From positions 25,562,754 to 25,626,753 of the forward strand of contig OZ020520.1 in the NCBI GenBank assembly GCA_963971425.1: a stretch of 64,000 bases of DNA, written 5' to 3'. A program made the position numbers and the translations under genes. The notes beneath the pieces are model-generated. The model saw only the letters and a list, made by a program, of their open reading frames with translations. It was not told where the DNA came from and searched no databases. This document shows positions 1 through 10,925 of this stretch, piece after piece. Numbering within the stretch: the stretch's first letter is position 1; every line of letters starts with the position of its first letter. The stretch comes from Bryoerythrophyllum caledonicum. Lineage: Eukaryota; Streptophyta; Bryopsida; Pottiales; Pottiaceae.

Positions 1-911
1 CACAAATATTGTGTTCAAAGCTACATCAAGTAACAAAATCCCTTAGGACATGACTCTTCTAATAACATCAAGACAATGAAAGTATTAATCGTCACAAAAA
101 AACCCCCCTCCATTTTGTGTTTCAAATTTTATATTATACTCAATACTATTGGGTTGCAAATCCAAACTAGTGGATAAACAAAAACTATTGTCCAATTGAT
201 GTCAAAAAACACTATCTCCTTCCGTCCATGTCCAGTCAGCTCCCTTTCCAATAGCATATGTTACAACAATTAGTTTCATTCTAACAATCAACTCCCAAGT
301 ACATTTGCACATCTCCAAACCAAAACTCCCTCCAATATAATAGCCTCCCTTCATCACAGGCAAAACATAAAGCATGTGCACATGCCAACCGTATGGTTGA
401 ATTTCGACCCCCATCTTGTCCCTGGAACCCCGGATTGGGACTCGGGTGACTAGATGGATTCAGCCCCACGAACTGAAGGGGGTCCAGGTCGAGCTGACCG
501 TACAAGTGGATGCACAGACGATGGATGAACTACGTCGAGAGTCATTATTCATCCGTTCATGAGCGGCGTACAAACTCGACAAAAGGCTGACGCACATGCG
601 TCAGGAGCTGAGCCGGCGGCGCCTGGATCAGCTGCTCCGACCCCGTTCACACCGCGCGGTGTGAAGGGGTTCGGGGTATTTGAAAGTCAGCCGGCGTACG
701 CCAGGGAGCACGCCACTTGCATGTGCGCCGGCGTACGCCGCGTTGAGTAAAAAAAACCTCAAACCCCATCACATCGTGTGTTCTCACTGTGCTGGAGTTT
801 GATGTTTTTTGTAAAATAAATTTCGTATAAGTATAGAAGTTCAGCGGGGTAGACTCTCTCTTTTCTTGGGATTTTGTGGCATATTTCTTCTCATTTTCAA
901 TTGAGGTGGCT
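1..911. other. Left-edge non-coding region and 5' flank of Harbinger element 1
   Basis: No coding region here can be supported. The first 400 bases are AT-rich and the stretch 415-760 is GC-rich. A strong inverted repeat centred near 655 has arms TTCACACCGC and GCGGTGTGAA within CCCCG...GGGG, and the motif CCGGCGTACGCC-like recurs at 690-745. This stretch probably contains the left end of the Harbinger element, but I could not pair it convincingly with a right terminus. Confidence 0.4.
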
Positions 912-2192
912 ATGGGGGATCCAATAATTATTTTTTTTGCTTTCATGGTGGTTTTTGTGGCGTTGTCAACACCTCCTAGAAGGCGGCGGAGGAATTATTT
1001 GGAAATTATGGAGACATCAGTTGGAGCACGATATATGCCACTTATTATTGCGTTTTCTTGGGCGTGCCGTTTTGGAGACAGGATGTGGTGGGTGGAGCCA
1101 CGAAAATATATTCATTATGATATTGTGGAAGGTGATGTTTGGCACACGTCGCCGGGTATGTTGGATAGAAAATATTGGCAAGCATATAGAATGGGTTTGT
1201 TGGCATTTAATATGTTGGTGGATGAATTGACACCATTTTTGCAATCAAGGGCCATTCAATTTGTAAGAGATCCTATTTCTGTCCGTAAACAAATTGCATT
1301 AGTGATTTATAGATTGGCCCATGGGATTAGTTGTGACACTATGAGCAATTTATATGGGGTTGGCGCATCAACCATTAGAAAGTATACTTCTATTGTTTGT
1401 GCGGTTTTGAGTAGTACGGATGGACTTTATGGTAGGTATATACATGCCTCAACTAGTCATAGGCTCCAAGGGATTATTGAAAAAATTAGAGATGTAACGG
1501 GATTGCCAAATATATGTGGTGCAATAGATGGGACCCACATTCCGTTACGAGAAAAGCCTTCTAGACGTTATACGCCATATCCTTCAGATTTTTTTTGTAG
1601 AAAAAAATTTCATAGCATTAATGTGCAGGGCATTTGCGACATGGACATGATATTCTGGAATGCTAGACAACCTGGCGGAGTACATGGTGGAGGACAATTT
1701 CGTTGGTCATCTCTATATGGACAACTTCACACTAGACAAATTTTACGTGATCCTTTGATTCATTTGGGCGGCCAAGAAATTAGACCATATCTTATAGGAG
1801 ACTCGGCTTATCCAATCCGACCTTTTTTTATGAAGAATTTCAAACCGGCCAATCCTATATTTCGTGATCAAATTCGTTTCGATTCTTCTATGAATTCCGG
1901 TAGAGTCGTAATAGAAAATGCATTTGCTGCTTTAAAGAATCGTTGGAGGATTTTGAAGGCATTTGATATGAGTGTAGATAAATGTGCAATGGTTATTTTA
2001 GCATGTTGTGTTTTACACAACTTTTGTGAATTTCACAAGGAGCGAGTTCCAGTGCCTAGAGATCGAAAAATGCATAGGGATCCATTTGTAGGGAGATATC
2101 GTGGCCATATTCGTTTACTTGACGAAGGTGAAAGTAGCAAGAGAGCTGGAGAATTGACGAGAGAAGCTATATTTACAAATTGGGTATCTTGA
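912..2192 (+). CDS. PIF/Harbinger transposase (DDE superfamily 4)
   Basis: This 426-aa open frame without introns starts at ATG 912; the frame is open a little further upstream but without an ATG. It is a PIF/Harbinger (DDE_Tnp_4-type) transposase, which cuts and pastes its own element in the nucleus. A helix-turn-helix-like segment lies around residues 135-180 (VRKQIALVIYRLAHG, then GVGASTIRKY). The catalytic core shows ICGAIDGTHIPL (first Asp), YLIGDSAYPI (second Asp) and VVIENAFAALKNRW (Glu), as known for the family. The conserved His-Asp of the central PG..HD motif is replaced by His-Gly (PGGVHGGGQFR), which may reduce activity. Its partner Myb-like gene lies tail-to-tail at 2469-3308. 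Length and openness suggest a recent copy. Confidence 0.93.
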   Translation: MGDPIIIFFAFMVVFVALSTPPRRRRRNYLEIMETSVGARYMPLIIAFSWACRFGDRMWWVEPRKYIHYDIVEGDVWHTSPGMLDRKYWQAYRMGLLAFNMLVDELTPFLQSRAIQFVRDPISVRKQIALVIYRLAHGISCDTMSNLYGVGASTIRKYTSIVCAVLSSTDGLYGRYIHASTSHRLQGIIEKIRDVTGLPNICGAIDGTHIPLREKPSRRYTPYPSDFFCRKKFHSINVQGICDMDMIFWNARQPGGVHGGGQFRWSSLYGQLHTRQILRDPLIHLGGQEIRPYLIGDSAYPIRPFFMKNFKPANPIFRDQIRFDSSMNSGRVVIENAFAALKNRWRILKAFDMSVDKCAMVILACCVLHNFCEFHKERVPVPRDRKMHRDPFVGRYRGHIRLLDEGESSKRAGELTREAIFTNWVS

Positions 2193-2468
2193 AATCTTGA
2201 ATGGTGATTTCTCAATATTGTAACATAGTGTTCTTTAATGTGATCTTGAATACTTTATTGGAGAAATGATTACAAGTTCTTTTGTTCTATGCTATGATAT
2301 ACTCCATTTTCATAATTTTATTATACATTTAATGAGTTTCATGATATAAATATGGAACATGATATGTTAAAAATGGGGAATTTCAAAGAAAAGAAAATGC
2401 AATATAACTTTAAAGTTTATTGCAAATCATTGGAAATCCAATGTATACAAGCACATATAGTGCTACAT

Positions 2469-3308
2469 CTAAACCGAAGAATTTCCTCCACGGTTTTGCA
2501 AAAAAGATGCAAATAGTGTTGCCATGCGCTCTTGGGACGCCTGAGTTAGCTTGAACATCTCCAACTTCAAGGCCCTATTCTCAGCATGCAACTTGACAAC
2601 AGTCTCAACCTTCATCTCTTCAATCTTTAGTGTTGCCTCGCAAAAACGATCCAATGACGCGGCCATATCACCAGACACCCTCCGACGCTTGTTACTTGCA
2701 CCACGACAACCTTGTAGATTTGATGCCCTTGTTCGTGGCGAAATTGGCGCTGCGGGAGGTACATCTTGTGGACTCACCTCGTCATCATCCAAATTCACCG
2801 GAGCCTTCTTTGTCCCATCAAGCTTCTCGCCATTGTCCATCGCTCCTGGTACTCCATTTGCTTTGGCCGCTTCACTGAAAATAGCATCAAGGTCATAAAA
2901 AAAAAAAAACTTTGACTCACGATTCACTCCCAATGTCATTTCCTTCTTCTCATTAGTGTAATGCTTCTGCATTTTTCCCCACTTGTCTCTAACATGCATC
3001 CAAGTCCTACCGCCCTCACTAGGAAAATGGGCAACTAGGCGGGTTTGGATAAGGGCCCAATCCTTCCTCTTGAAGTTGCAATCTCCGCGCGCCTCAATCT
3101 TCTCCCTGCACAAGTCAATCAAATATCTAGTAGCGGGAATTCCCCACTTTCTATCATCGGCGGACACCAATGGAGGTAGGGGAGGAGGAAGGGGTGTGCG
3201 TGGAACACATGAGGGAGAAGGAGAAGGAGAAGGAGAAGAAGAAGGTAGTAGAGAAGGAGGGCCATTAGCCATGACCATTTGGCCTAAAAAACCCAACCCT
3301 TGTTCCAT
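2469..3308 (-). CDS. Myb/SANT-like DNA-binding protein of Harbinger element 1
   Basis: A 279-aa protein starting at ATG 3308 (MEQGLGFLGQMVMANG); the frame is open upstream but without an ATG. A low-complexity Ser/Pro stretch (residues about 20-55) is followed by a Myb/SANT-like domain (Myb_DNA-bind_3 type) with the spaced aromatic pattern RYLIDLCREKIEARG, DWALIQTRLVAHFP and TWMHVRDKWGKMQKHY. Then come the family motif FFYDLDAIFSEAAKANGVPG and a C-terminal basic/coiled-coil segment. PIF/Harbinger elements normally carry such a second protein, which helps the transposase reach DNA ends and the nucleus. The gene is convergent with the transposase (277 bp between stops). A run of A/T at 2898-2909 encodes a Phe run; the frame is intact. 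Confidence 0.88.
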   Translation of the reverse strand: MEQGLGFLGQMVMANGPPSLLPSSSPSPSPSPSCVPRTPLPPPLPPLVSADDRKWGIPATRYLIDLCREKIEARGDCNFKRKDWALIQTRLVAHFPSEGGRTWMHVRDKWGKMQKHYTNEKKEMTLGVNRESKFFFFYDLDAIFSEAAKANGVPGAMDNGEKLDGTKKAPVNLDDDEVSPQDVPPAAPISPRTRASNLQGCRGASNKRRRVSGDMAASLDRFCEATLKIEEMKVETVVKLHAENRALKLEMFKLTQASQERMATLFASFLQNRGGNSSV

Positions 3309-3685
3309 GCTTGAAGAAAGAAAGTTGCAAGTTTGTAAGCTTGCAAGACTCCAAGGCAAGGAGAGAGAGGACTACTACATCTCTCTGCCTTCTTTTATAG
3401 TACTTTTCTGTGTGACTTGTGCATTTTACTTACTCTAATTTTAAGTGTCAGAGGGTTGATGAGGGTAAAACAAAAGTGGGCGGCTGAGGCTGAGAGAGGC
3501 GGCTCATTTTTTTGTGCCTGCCTGACTTTGGCTGAGGTTGAGGCGCACTCTGAACAGAGGTCTGTTCTGGTGAACAGACCCCATCCATGTGAGCCGGCGT
3601 CGCCAGCCAAATCTGCGCATGTGCGTGGGCCTAGAGACGAGAAGCGAAGTTGGCAGAAGAGTTGGTTGCAGTGACGGCGATGGTG
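3309..3685. promoter_or_regulatory. Right flank of Harbinger 1 and upstream region of the pfkB gene
   Basis: Less than 380 bp separates the Myb-like start (-) from the pfkB start (+). The 5' control region of the kinase gene must therefore overlap the end of the Harbinger element. I see no clear TATA box for the kinase. Inverted motifs GGTCTGTTC and GAACAGACC occur at 3561-3580, and ACGCACATGCGC-type sequence near 3610-3625 resembles one near 579-593 on the other side of the element; this may be a decayed terminal repeat. Confidence 0.35.
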
Positions 3686-6600
3686 ATGGCGCACAATGTC
3701 GACGACGACGCTGCCGCTGCTCTGGAGATGGTCACCTTCACCATCATCATCGACGACATTGTCTTCCCCGACGGCCGCACCTCCATGGCCTGCCTCGGCG
3801 GTGGAGGTAAAATGCTCCACCCGATCTCTATCACTTGCATTCTCGCTTTTTAAAAAAAATTCTCGGTGATCTTCTGTTTGTGGTCTCACTCTTCTCTCTT
3901 CGACGTCTTTCTTGGGTTGCCCGAGTTTCTGAGCAATGCGGGTCACTCGAGTGGGTCTGTGGAGCACTCTCGCTGTTGGATCCGTAGATGTGCAAGGAAA
4001 TCGTCAGTGTTTCTGAAGAAACAGCTCATCTGATGCGTGGAATATCGTGATCTCAGGAATTAGGGTTGTTTTGTTGTTCTCGTGGGTTATTGAAATTCGA
4101 GGGTTTCCTTTTTTTTTGAGTGTGAATCGCTAATTCTCACTTCAAAGTGGACTTTAGAGGTGGTTATTTTTATGACTTGGTGAGATGAGATCCAGTTTTT
4201 GGAGTTCGTTACTGATAAAGAATTGTGAATTGCTAGGAACATGACAATGGTTATGTCATGGTAAAACAAAGTCAAGGTTAGGATGATTTTCTCAGCAGAG
4301 TATTGCCTGTTCTTTTTTGGAGTTCCATGTAACGGTATTGGTTTCTGGTTTAGAACTTGGTGCACTAAGTCTCAAATAGTGTGCACTTGCATTCTGTTTG
4401 TAGCAAATCTTGTGCCTTGAGCCTATATCGAAGTTCTATATCTTGGTTACAAATATTCAAGGGAAAGAATTCACTTTGGGGTGCATGTAGTAATTGGAAG
4501 TTGCAATCTAGCTTCACATTTGTCTAATTCCAAAGTGCAATTTCTGCAGGACCTCAAACTGCATTTGGAGCTCGTCTGTGGTTTGAAAATGGAGAGAGGT
4601 CAGTTCGCCCTTATGCATGTTTCCATCCATTCTTTATTTTGGCTTGTTTGAAGGATTGGTACGATTTTGGAGTATTTGCAGCTCTATCTTTATAATCAGC
4701 GACTAAATCTGAGAGAGCTGATGAAGTTCCTTCTTCGACAATGGACTTTGTTGATTGCAGAGTGGGGTTAGCATCCGGGGTTGGTGCTGACTTTCCAGAA
4801 TCGTGTAAAGATTGGCTCAAAAGAGCAGGTGTGGATATGGGCGGTCTTGTGACATGGCCATCTGCTACTCTAAGGGCGTGGCAGGTCAGGTGCAATTCCG
4901 AATACTTTACTTGTCAAACTTAGGAGATTGATATTTTGGCTGATACAATCGAGAAAAGAAAGTTGTGGTGTGGCTGCCAGTTTTTTGAACCCGGTACTGT
5001 TTAATTCTGATTAGTTATTTAATAATACTCATATTTACAGTAGTTGGTAACCAATAAAGAGGCCATGTTCACTAAGTACTGGTGGAAACTATTTATAGAG
5101 TGTATCCATACTTTTACTGATGGATTTTACAATGACCCGACCAATTCTAGGTTTTGGAGGAGGATGGTAGACGGGCAGAGGTATGCATCCCTTTTTGGTT
5201 TATCTCAACTTCTGAGCTATTTGTTTGCACTGGGCAGGTTTGCAAAATCGAAGGCGTGTCCTTTTTCCACGCAAAATGATCAGATATCTTAACCTGTCCG
5301 CGCCATGTAACAGGTATGGAGAGTGCCTGTGGGCGAGGAAGTGTGGGGAATGCTACGGCCGGAAATGAATGTGCTCCCTCCACTTTATCAGTAAATTCTC
5401 TTCCCAAGAGTCTTTGCTTGCGAGACCTAGCTCTCAACCTCTGTTGTTGTAACTGATGTTTTATAATGGCAACTTTATTTTGTTTCTTGGAAGTAAAGCG
5501 TTTAATTTTCTGTGAGTCTTTATTCTGTTGAGACCACATTAACCATAAACTTAATTAGACTGTTCGTATGGTGGAATCTAGACAGGCAAGGACGTATCAT
5601 GCCGGAGTGCACCCCAGCGGACTTGACATACCCTTTCTCCGGGCGCTGAGAAACTCAGGGGCAGAAATTGTCAGCGTTGAAGTTTACACACACGCCCTCA
5701 ACGTCGTCCCTCGTTCCGACCTTCAGTACGAACTCTTTGCCTTTCAACTGTGGCTTAACAAGTATAGTGTAGTCCCAATAAACATCGTTCAATTGCCCTC
5801 TTTTGCAACTCTCCCCTTGGAAGTGTCGAATGTTACCCGGTTCTGGATTACTTATCTTTCGCTGGCCTTCACTGTTGATAACTTCAAAGGATCTCTAGGT
5901 TGCAAAATAAATTTTTCTGACATATTTTATGTTCCGCTAATTTCACATTGTTTGGTTCCCTCCTTTGATTTATTTCCATTTGGAGTCTGTTGGAAACTTG
6001 GTTCGTAAGTCTTTACGACTTGAGAGGTCGAGTGCAAGAAGGGAGCAACCGTATAATTGATTTTTCAACTTTATTTTCACAGGGCCTTGGTTTCAACAGG
6101 CCACATATTCTCCCCAAACGAGAAGGAGGCGGCTTCTCTGGTTGGACCTGGGCCACCTCTGGAGATGGTTGAGCGGCTGTCCGAACTGGGTGCCGAAGTA
6201 AGACCTGCTTATTGCTCTGAACAAGGGATTTGCGTGATTGATCACAGTTATATGGAGCAATTTAGTTTGGGTCTCTTCATGTGGTCTCCTCATTGTCTTG
6301 TCTGGTAGTTGGGCTTAACAATTATATATTTTATATAACCTGGAGGGTGTCATTTCTAAGAGAGCTTTTGATTGGAGCCACATTTATTTCACAGATTGTT
6401 GTCCTACGACGGGGAGATCTAGGCTGCATTGTTCACAGGTAAGAAGCTCTGGTGTTAGATTGGGGATATTAGAGGAATTTGCAAAAACCACCCCAAGTTC
6501 GAAGAAGATACTCCTTTTCTTGGTCGTTATGAATAATAAAAATGAGCTCCAAAGAGTATCTAAAATCAGCGCAAAGGAGAGGAAGACTGAAAGGAAAGAA

Positions 6601-7705
6601 AGAGTTTGCAGGAGATATTTTTGGTATCTCATGCAAACTCTTTCTTCCACTCTCAAAGACGACTAAAACTACTTTGACTTGAATTTAGAGATCACCAAAG
6701 TCTTCCATAATCGAGGGATTCTAACCGCCAGGGTCTTTCATTGTTCTAATAACTGTTTAGAGAGGAAAAGATCACGGGAATAAATCGAAACAGGAGATAT
6801 CTTAGTGAAACTTTGGGTGACTTTACAGATAACTCTTGTGAAGCTCGCTGCGTCGTGTTCAGTTCTTGCAAGTGAAATGTGGTCTGATTCTTTTGCCTTT
6901 TCATTTCTAGCCTTTCATCCGATCATTCTAATATTGAATTCAAACTGGTTGGTGGTCGACAGGTCGGACACGAAAGAGACCTGGGATGTTCCGGCATTTC
7001 ACACGGTAGTCCATGGACGTTTTAAGCATAAGAGCGGCATGACCGAGACGAAGGTTCAGAAATTTAGTCTTGAAGGAATGGAGGTGAAGGAAGCCATTGA
7101 CCCCACCGGTTGCGGCAACACGTTCTGTGGCGGGTTTCTAGTAGGATGGTACAAGACCCGGAATATCTTGACGGCAGCTCTGTGGGGAAGCGTTTCAGCT
7201 AGCTTCAGTAACCCGCTTCCACTTTTTTTCTTCTGAACTCTATCTTTTGATTATATGCGCGGTATTGGAGTTATTTGGAAAGCCAGCCTTTACTCAGAAT
7301 TCTCTTACCTCTCTTTCTGGCGTAATAATCGATTCTCTGACCTCTTTTTTGGCCTAAAATTGTAGTATGTCGGATGCATAAATACTGTCATCGATTCTCT
7401 CTTGGCTTCGTACATCAAGAGAAATTCAAAATAGTAGAACATTATGTTGCATTGGGTTATCACAAGATTAATTCTCTCTAGTCCTTGTTTTCACTCGTCT
7501 TCAAAGAGAACATAGAAGTTATTTGAAATCTCGAAACACCACTTCTAACCTCTCTTGGAAGGAAGTGTGATTGATCTAACCTCACAACGTGGGTGCAGTG
7601 TTGGAGTACGAAGGCATTCCTCCACCTGAAGTTTCGGAATGGCGGGGTCCGGCGCAACTACGACTTGAGGTTCTCCAACCACTTGCCAAACAGGTCCTCA
7701 TGTAA
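3686..7705 (+). CDS. MAK32-like pfkB-family carbohydrate kinase, 10 exons
   Basis: Exons: 3686-3806, 4550-4598, 4761-4884, 5151-5180, 5314-5390, 5582-5725, 6083-6197, 6395-6438, 6963-7207, 7599-7705. All junctions are GT-AG and phases agree, giving 351 aa (an ATG at 3680 would add two residues). The product is a pfkB/ribokinase-fold phosphotransferase of the MAK32 type. The N-terminus has IIIDDIVFPDG and LGGGGPQTAFGARLW; the middle has VGLASGVGADFPE, ATLRAWQ and TYHAGVHPSGLDIPFL; then come FSPNEKEAASLVG and VVLRRGDLGC. The C-terminal ATP/anion-hole signature is DPTGCGNTFCGGF. Exon 4 is a 30-nt microexon. The substrate of this branch is not known to me. Neighbours are unrelated, as usual in plant nuclear DNA. 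A Harbinger element sits immediately upstream. Confidence 0.88.
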
Positions 7706-8760
7706 CTGGGATTGACGCCCTTTCAGATACAGGAGGAATTATCAGATAGAACTGACGAGCTGCATGTACGTTCTCATATCATTCTTTGATCACAACCCTT
7801 GGTCTTCATGATCCAAGATGACCCAAGTGTGTAGGATGCGAGTTGGAAAGAGAGAAGGTTATGAGCTAGAACATGTGATGGGTGGCCACGTTGGTGTTAA
7901 AGCCCACGGATTATCGTAAAGCCCACGGATTTTCTTTTCCATTCTCTTCCTGGGCACCTCATACCTCAGGTAGAAGAATCCATACTCCTCATGTTTATGA
8001 AATGTGCCTCTACGGTCTGTGTTTTAGGAAAATTCTCATATCTTCAGATTACAGAACTTAAGCGCATTGTAGGTGAAATACACTTGCCTTGTGAAATGTA
8101 AAATTTGTTGCAAATTTCCAAAGCATCCGAGGCAGAACCCAATGAGCATCACAAAAGCCTCCAAGTGCTTGAGATTCTTTCACGTTATGCTTTTTGTGAA
8201 GAAAACTTAAACGCAGAGAAGCCACATCTGGGTTGTAACATGATGTTTTCTATGTATTCGACATGTAAGGTGTAAAAATTGATGTATACAATAGAGTTTT
8301 CCAGAAAGTGCTTCCTGAAGGGTCAGGAGGAATATGGTGCCAGATAGTATGAGATGTATAAACGGAAAGAAAGAGAGCATGAGGAAATTTCATATCGCCT
8401 TTTTCTGCACCAATGAAATGCTTTGCAATCAATGTTCTTGGGCCCTACCCCACGCAAGCTAAAGCTCCCCCAAGTACCCCAAATTCTCATAGGGTGGACC
8501 AATAGTTCCCCCAAACCTTCCCCAAGGCAAGACACCATGTGCATGTGGTCCTGGTTACTAACATAAGACCCTAAGATTCGGGGTACCTATCCAATGTATT
8601 TTGGTGACTTTCAGTAAAACTCAAATAGTTACAAAAGTTTGTATTTGAGTTGAGCCTGATCCAATGACACATGACAATTTTAATGCAAATCATTATTGCA
8701 CCAACTATATGTTTGAAATGGTCATAAGAAAACTTCGAAATGCGACGAACCAAATAATCT
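7706..8760. other. Intergenic region containing a dispersed repeat copy
   Basis: No coding region is supported. The direct repeat GCCCACGGATT occurs twice at about 7899-7933. The segment about 8385-8582 is homologous, in the same orientation, to 22040-22256 (see the repeat entry). Confidence 0.5.
8385..8582 (+). repeat. Dispersed repeat, copy A
   Basis: It shares ordered blocks with 22040-22256: CACCAATGAAATGCTT against CATCAATGAAATGCTT, CACGCAAGCTAAAGCTCC against CATGCAAGCTAAAGCTCC, ACCATGTGCATGT, and ACTAACATAAGACCCTAA against AGTAACATAAAACCCTAA. The copies diverge by substitutions and small indels. I see no termini that classify the repeat. Confidence 0.6.
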
Positions 8761-8857
8761 GCGACGGCCACCGGCGACCGCGAACGTGGCCCCGAACCTG
8801 GACCCGATCCTACGCCGTCGGAGCGGCACCGGAGCGTCGTTCCATCGGACGCGTAGC

Positions 8858-8868
8858 GCCGACGTGGC
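8858..8868 (+). promoter_or_regulatory. Overlapping DRE/CRT and ABRE-like motifs
   Basis: GCCGAC (DRE/CRT core, 8858-8863) overlaps ACGTGGC (ABRE-type core, 8862-8868). Both lie about 170 bp before the likely 5'-UTR intron of the downstream repeat-protein gene. In plants these motifs mark drought, cold and abscisic-acid responsive promoters. That regulation is inferred here from the motifs alone. Confidence 0.5.
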
Positions 8869-9033
8869 GGACGGTGCCACTCGCGGACCCTGTCAACTCA
8901 CGCTCCGCGCTCCATCGCGCACTCCTCTCGCATAAGTACTCCTTCCCCCCACACCACCCCCACTCACCGTTTCCAATTAGTCTTGCTCCCACCTCACCAC
9001 AGAGCCGTCTCCCCGCGTGCTAGTGTTCGATCA

Positions 9034-9310
9034 GGTGGGTTGTCTTCTCTAAGTCTAGTCAGTAGCAGGGCACGCGCTAGTACCAGTCATGATTTTCGGG
9101 GACTGGATTGTTGGTGGAGTAGGGGTTTGATCATGGTGGGAATACCAGAGATGCCTGCCTGATCTAACGTTTGTTTCTACTAGAATCCTTTCTGGTCAAA
9201 AGGTTTTTTCTTTGGTTGCCTGCAGTTTTGATCAGGTTCCCCTATCTCTCGACTTATTTTGAAGATTCGTTTTTTGTTTTTGTTTTTGTTTTTGTTTTTG
9301 TTGTGATCAG
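9034..9310 (+). other. Probable 5'-UTR intron of the stress-type repeat protein gene
   Basis: CAG|GTGGGT at 9034 and GATCAG|GT at 9310 give a plausible intron directly before the leader of the ATG at 9337. A run of TTTTTG repeats precedes the acceptor. No transcript evidence is available. Confidence 0.45.
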
Positions 9311-9336
9311 GTGTTTGTTGTTGGTGAAGAGCAGAG

Positions 9337-10612
9337 ATGGCGTCCACAACTGAGGAGCAGAGCCATGGTGAGTGGTCTTGACCCATGTGTTGTCTAGCTT
9401 TTGTGTCTTTTCTTTGTTCTTGGATTTGCTGCGTTTTTGCAGAGAAGTGGAGTCGTTTCTACGGTGTGACAGTTTTTTTGATCTTGTTGGTTTGATGATG
9501 TATGTACAGTTGGGGTTAGGTTGATCGGTGTGAGTTTCTGAGATCTTTGTTGGTGATGGGCAGGTGCAGAGCACCCTGGGTTTCTGCAAAAGCTGAAGGA
9601 GAAGCTGCACATCGGTCACACCGACAAGGAGGCGAAGGTGGCAGGAGGAGCTGCGGCTCCGGCAGCTCATGATGCGCCAGTGGTGACCAAGAGCACCACT
9701 GATGATTCCGTTGCCAAGCCAGCTACTACGGATGCTGTTGCGCCGATGAGTACGGACGCTGCAGCAGAGGAGCAACAATACTACGACGCGAGCTCGAGCT
9801 CGACGACGGACATAGCGAGCCTCGCCGGCCACGAATCCGAGCACCACGGCGGCGTGCCCACATTCCTGGCAGCGTTGCCGGACAAGGACGTCCCAGCGCA
9901 AGACGCCTCGGCGCACCCGGAGCTCCACCATGTCGCAGAGTCCAAGGAATTGCAGCAGGGTGAGCACCAGGGGCATGTGCCGGAGGACGCCGTGCCTACA
10001 TTCTTAGCAGCGCTGCCAGACCAGGACATCCCTGCAGTTGACGCTCCGGCACACCCTCAGCTCCACCATGGCACTGAATCCAAGGAATTGGACCAGAGTG
10101 AGCATCACGACGTGGTTCTTGATGGCGGCGTGCCCACATTCATGGCTGCGTTGCCGGACCAGGACATCCCAGCGGAAGACGCGCCCACGCATCAGGAGCT
10201 TCATCATGTCCAGCAGGTTAAGCATGGCGATTCCGAGCAGGGGGAGCATCACCGCGGCGTGCCCACGTTCCTGACTGCGTTGCCAGACCAGGACGTCCCA
10301 GCGCTGGACTCACCCACACACCCTGAGCTTCACCATGTCTCCGAGCAGCAGCACCATGAGCATCACGGCCGCGTGCCGGAGGACGCCGCGCCTACATTCT
10401 TGGCTGCGTTGCCAGACCAGGACATCCCAGCGCTGGACTCACCCACACACCCTGAGCTTCACCATGTCGCCGAGCAGCAGCACCATGAGCATCACGGCCG
10501 CGTGCCGGAGGACGCCGCGCCTACATTCTTGGCTGCGTTGCCAGACCAGGACGTCCCAGCGCTGGACACACCTACACACCCTCAGCTTCATCACGTCGCC
10601 GAGCAGCAGTAG
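9337..10612 (+). CDS. Hydrophilic repeat protein with dehydrin-like N-terminus
   Basis: Exon 1 is 9337-9367 and exon 2 is 9564-10612, giving 359 aa. The N-terminus (MASTTEEQSHG) leads into an amphipathic Lys-rich segment, HPGFLQKLKEKLHIGH, resembling a dehydrin K-segment. An Ala/Thr-rich linker (residues about 40-100) is followed by six copies of a 43-48-aa repeat with core VPTFLAALPDQDIPA and a His-rich tail (HPELHHV, HHEHHGRVPEDA). The last copies are nearly identical in DNA (129-bp period around 10350-10600), so they duplicated recently. The upstream DRE/ABRE motifs support a desiccation/cold-protective (LEA-like) role, but I do not recognise the exact family. The TAG at 10610 interrupts a frame that goes on with further repeat sequence, so this copy is probably truncated. 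Confidence 0.75.
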
Positions 10613-10925
10613 CATGAGTACCACGGCCGCGTGCCGGAGGACGACACGTTTCCATTCTTGGCTGCGTTGCCAGATCAGGACTTGCCACCGCACAAAAAGT
10701 ACCCAGTGACCTGCACCGTGTTGAAGCAGGTTGAGCAACACCCCCCGCAGTTGGATTCTGAGCTGGTGTTCCAGGACGCGCAGCAGGGGGGAGCATCACC
10801 ACAATGGCGTGCCTACATTCTTGGTGGCGTTGCTGGACGAGGAAATCCCTGCGGAGGTCGCGAAGGGCGTGGAGTCCACGCACGATGCGCCCGCTGTGCA
10901 CGAGGTTCTTCGTTCAAGCAGAGAG
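10613..10925 (+). pseudogene. Decayed 3' end of the repeat protein gene
   Basis: After the TAG at 10610-10612 the same frame continues with HEYHGRVPEDD and FPFLAALPDQDLPPHKK, clearly a seventh repeat. A further copy (GVPTFLVALLDEEIPAE, about 10805-10860) lies in another frame. The ancestral protein was therefore longer: one nonsense change (CAG to TAG is the simplest) and at least one frameshift removed the C-terminus. Confidence 0.7.

Noticed and set aside
560..3630. ACGCACATGCG-type motif near 581 and 3612 as Harbinger terminal repeat
   Set aside because: The match is short, not clearly terminal, and there is no TTA-type duplication at matching positions.
9254..9976. Minus-strand open frame of 240 codons
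   Set aside because: It overlaps the repeat-protein gene antisense; its openness follows from the codon pattern of the sense repeats, and it has no domain.
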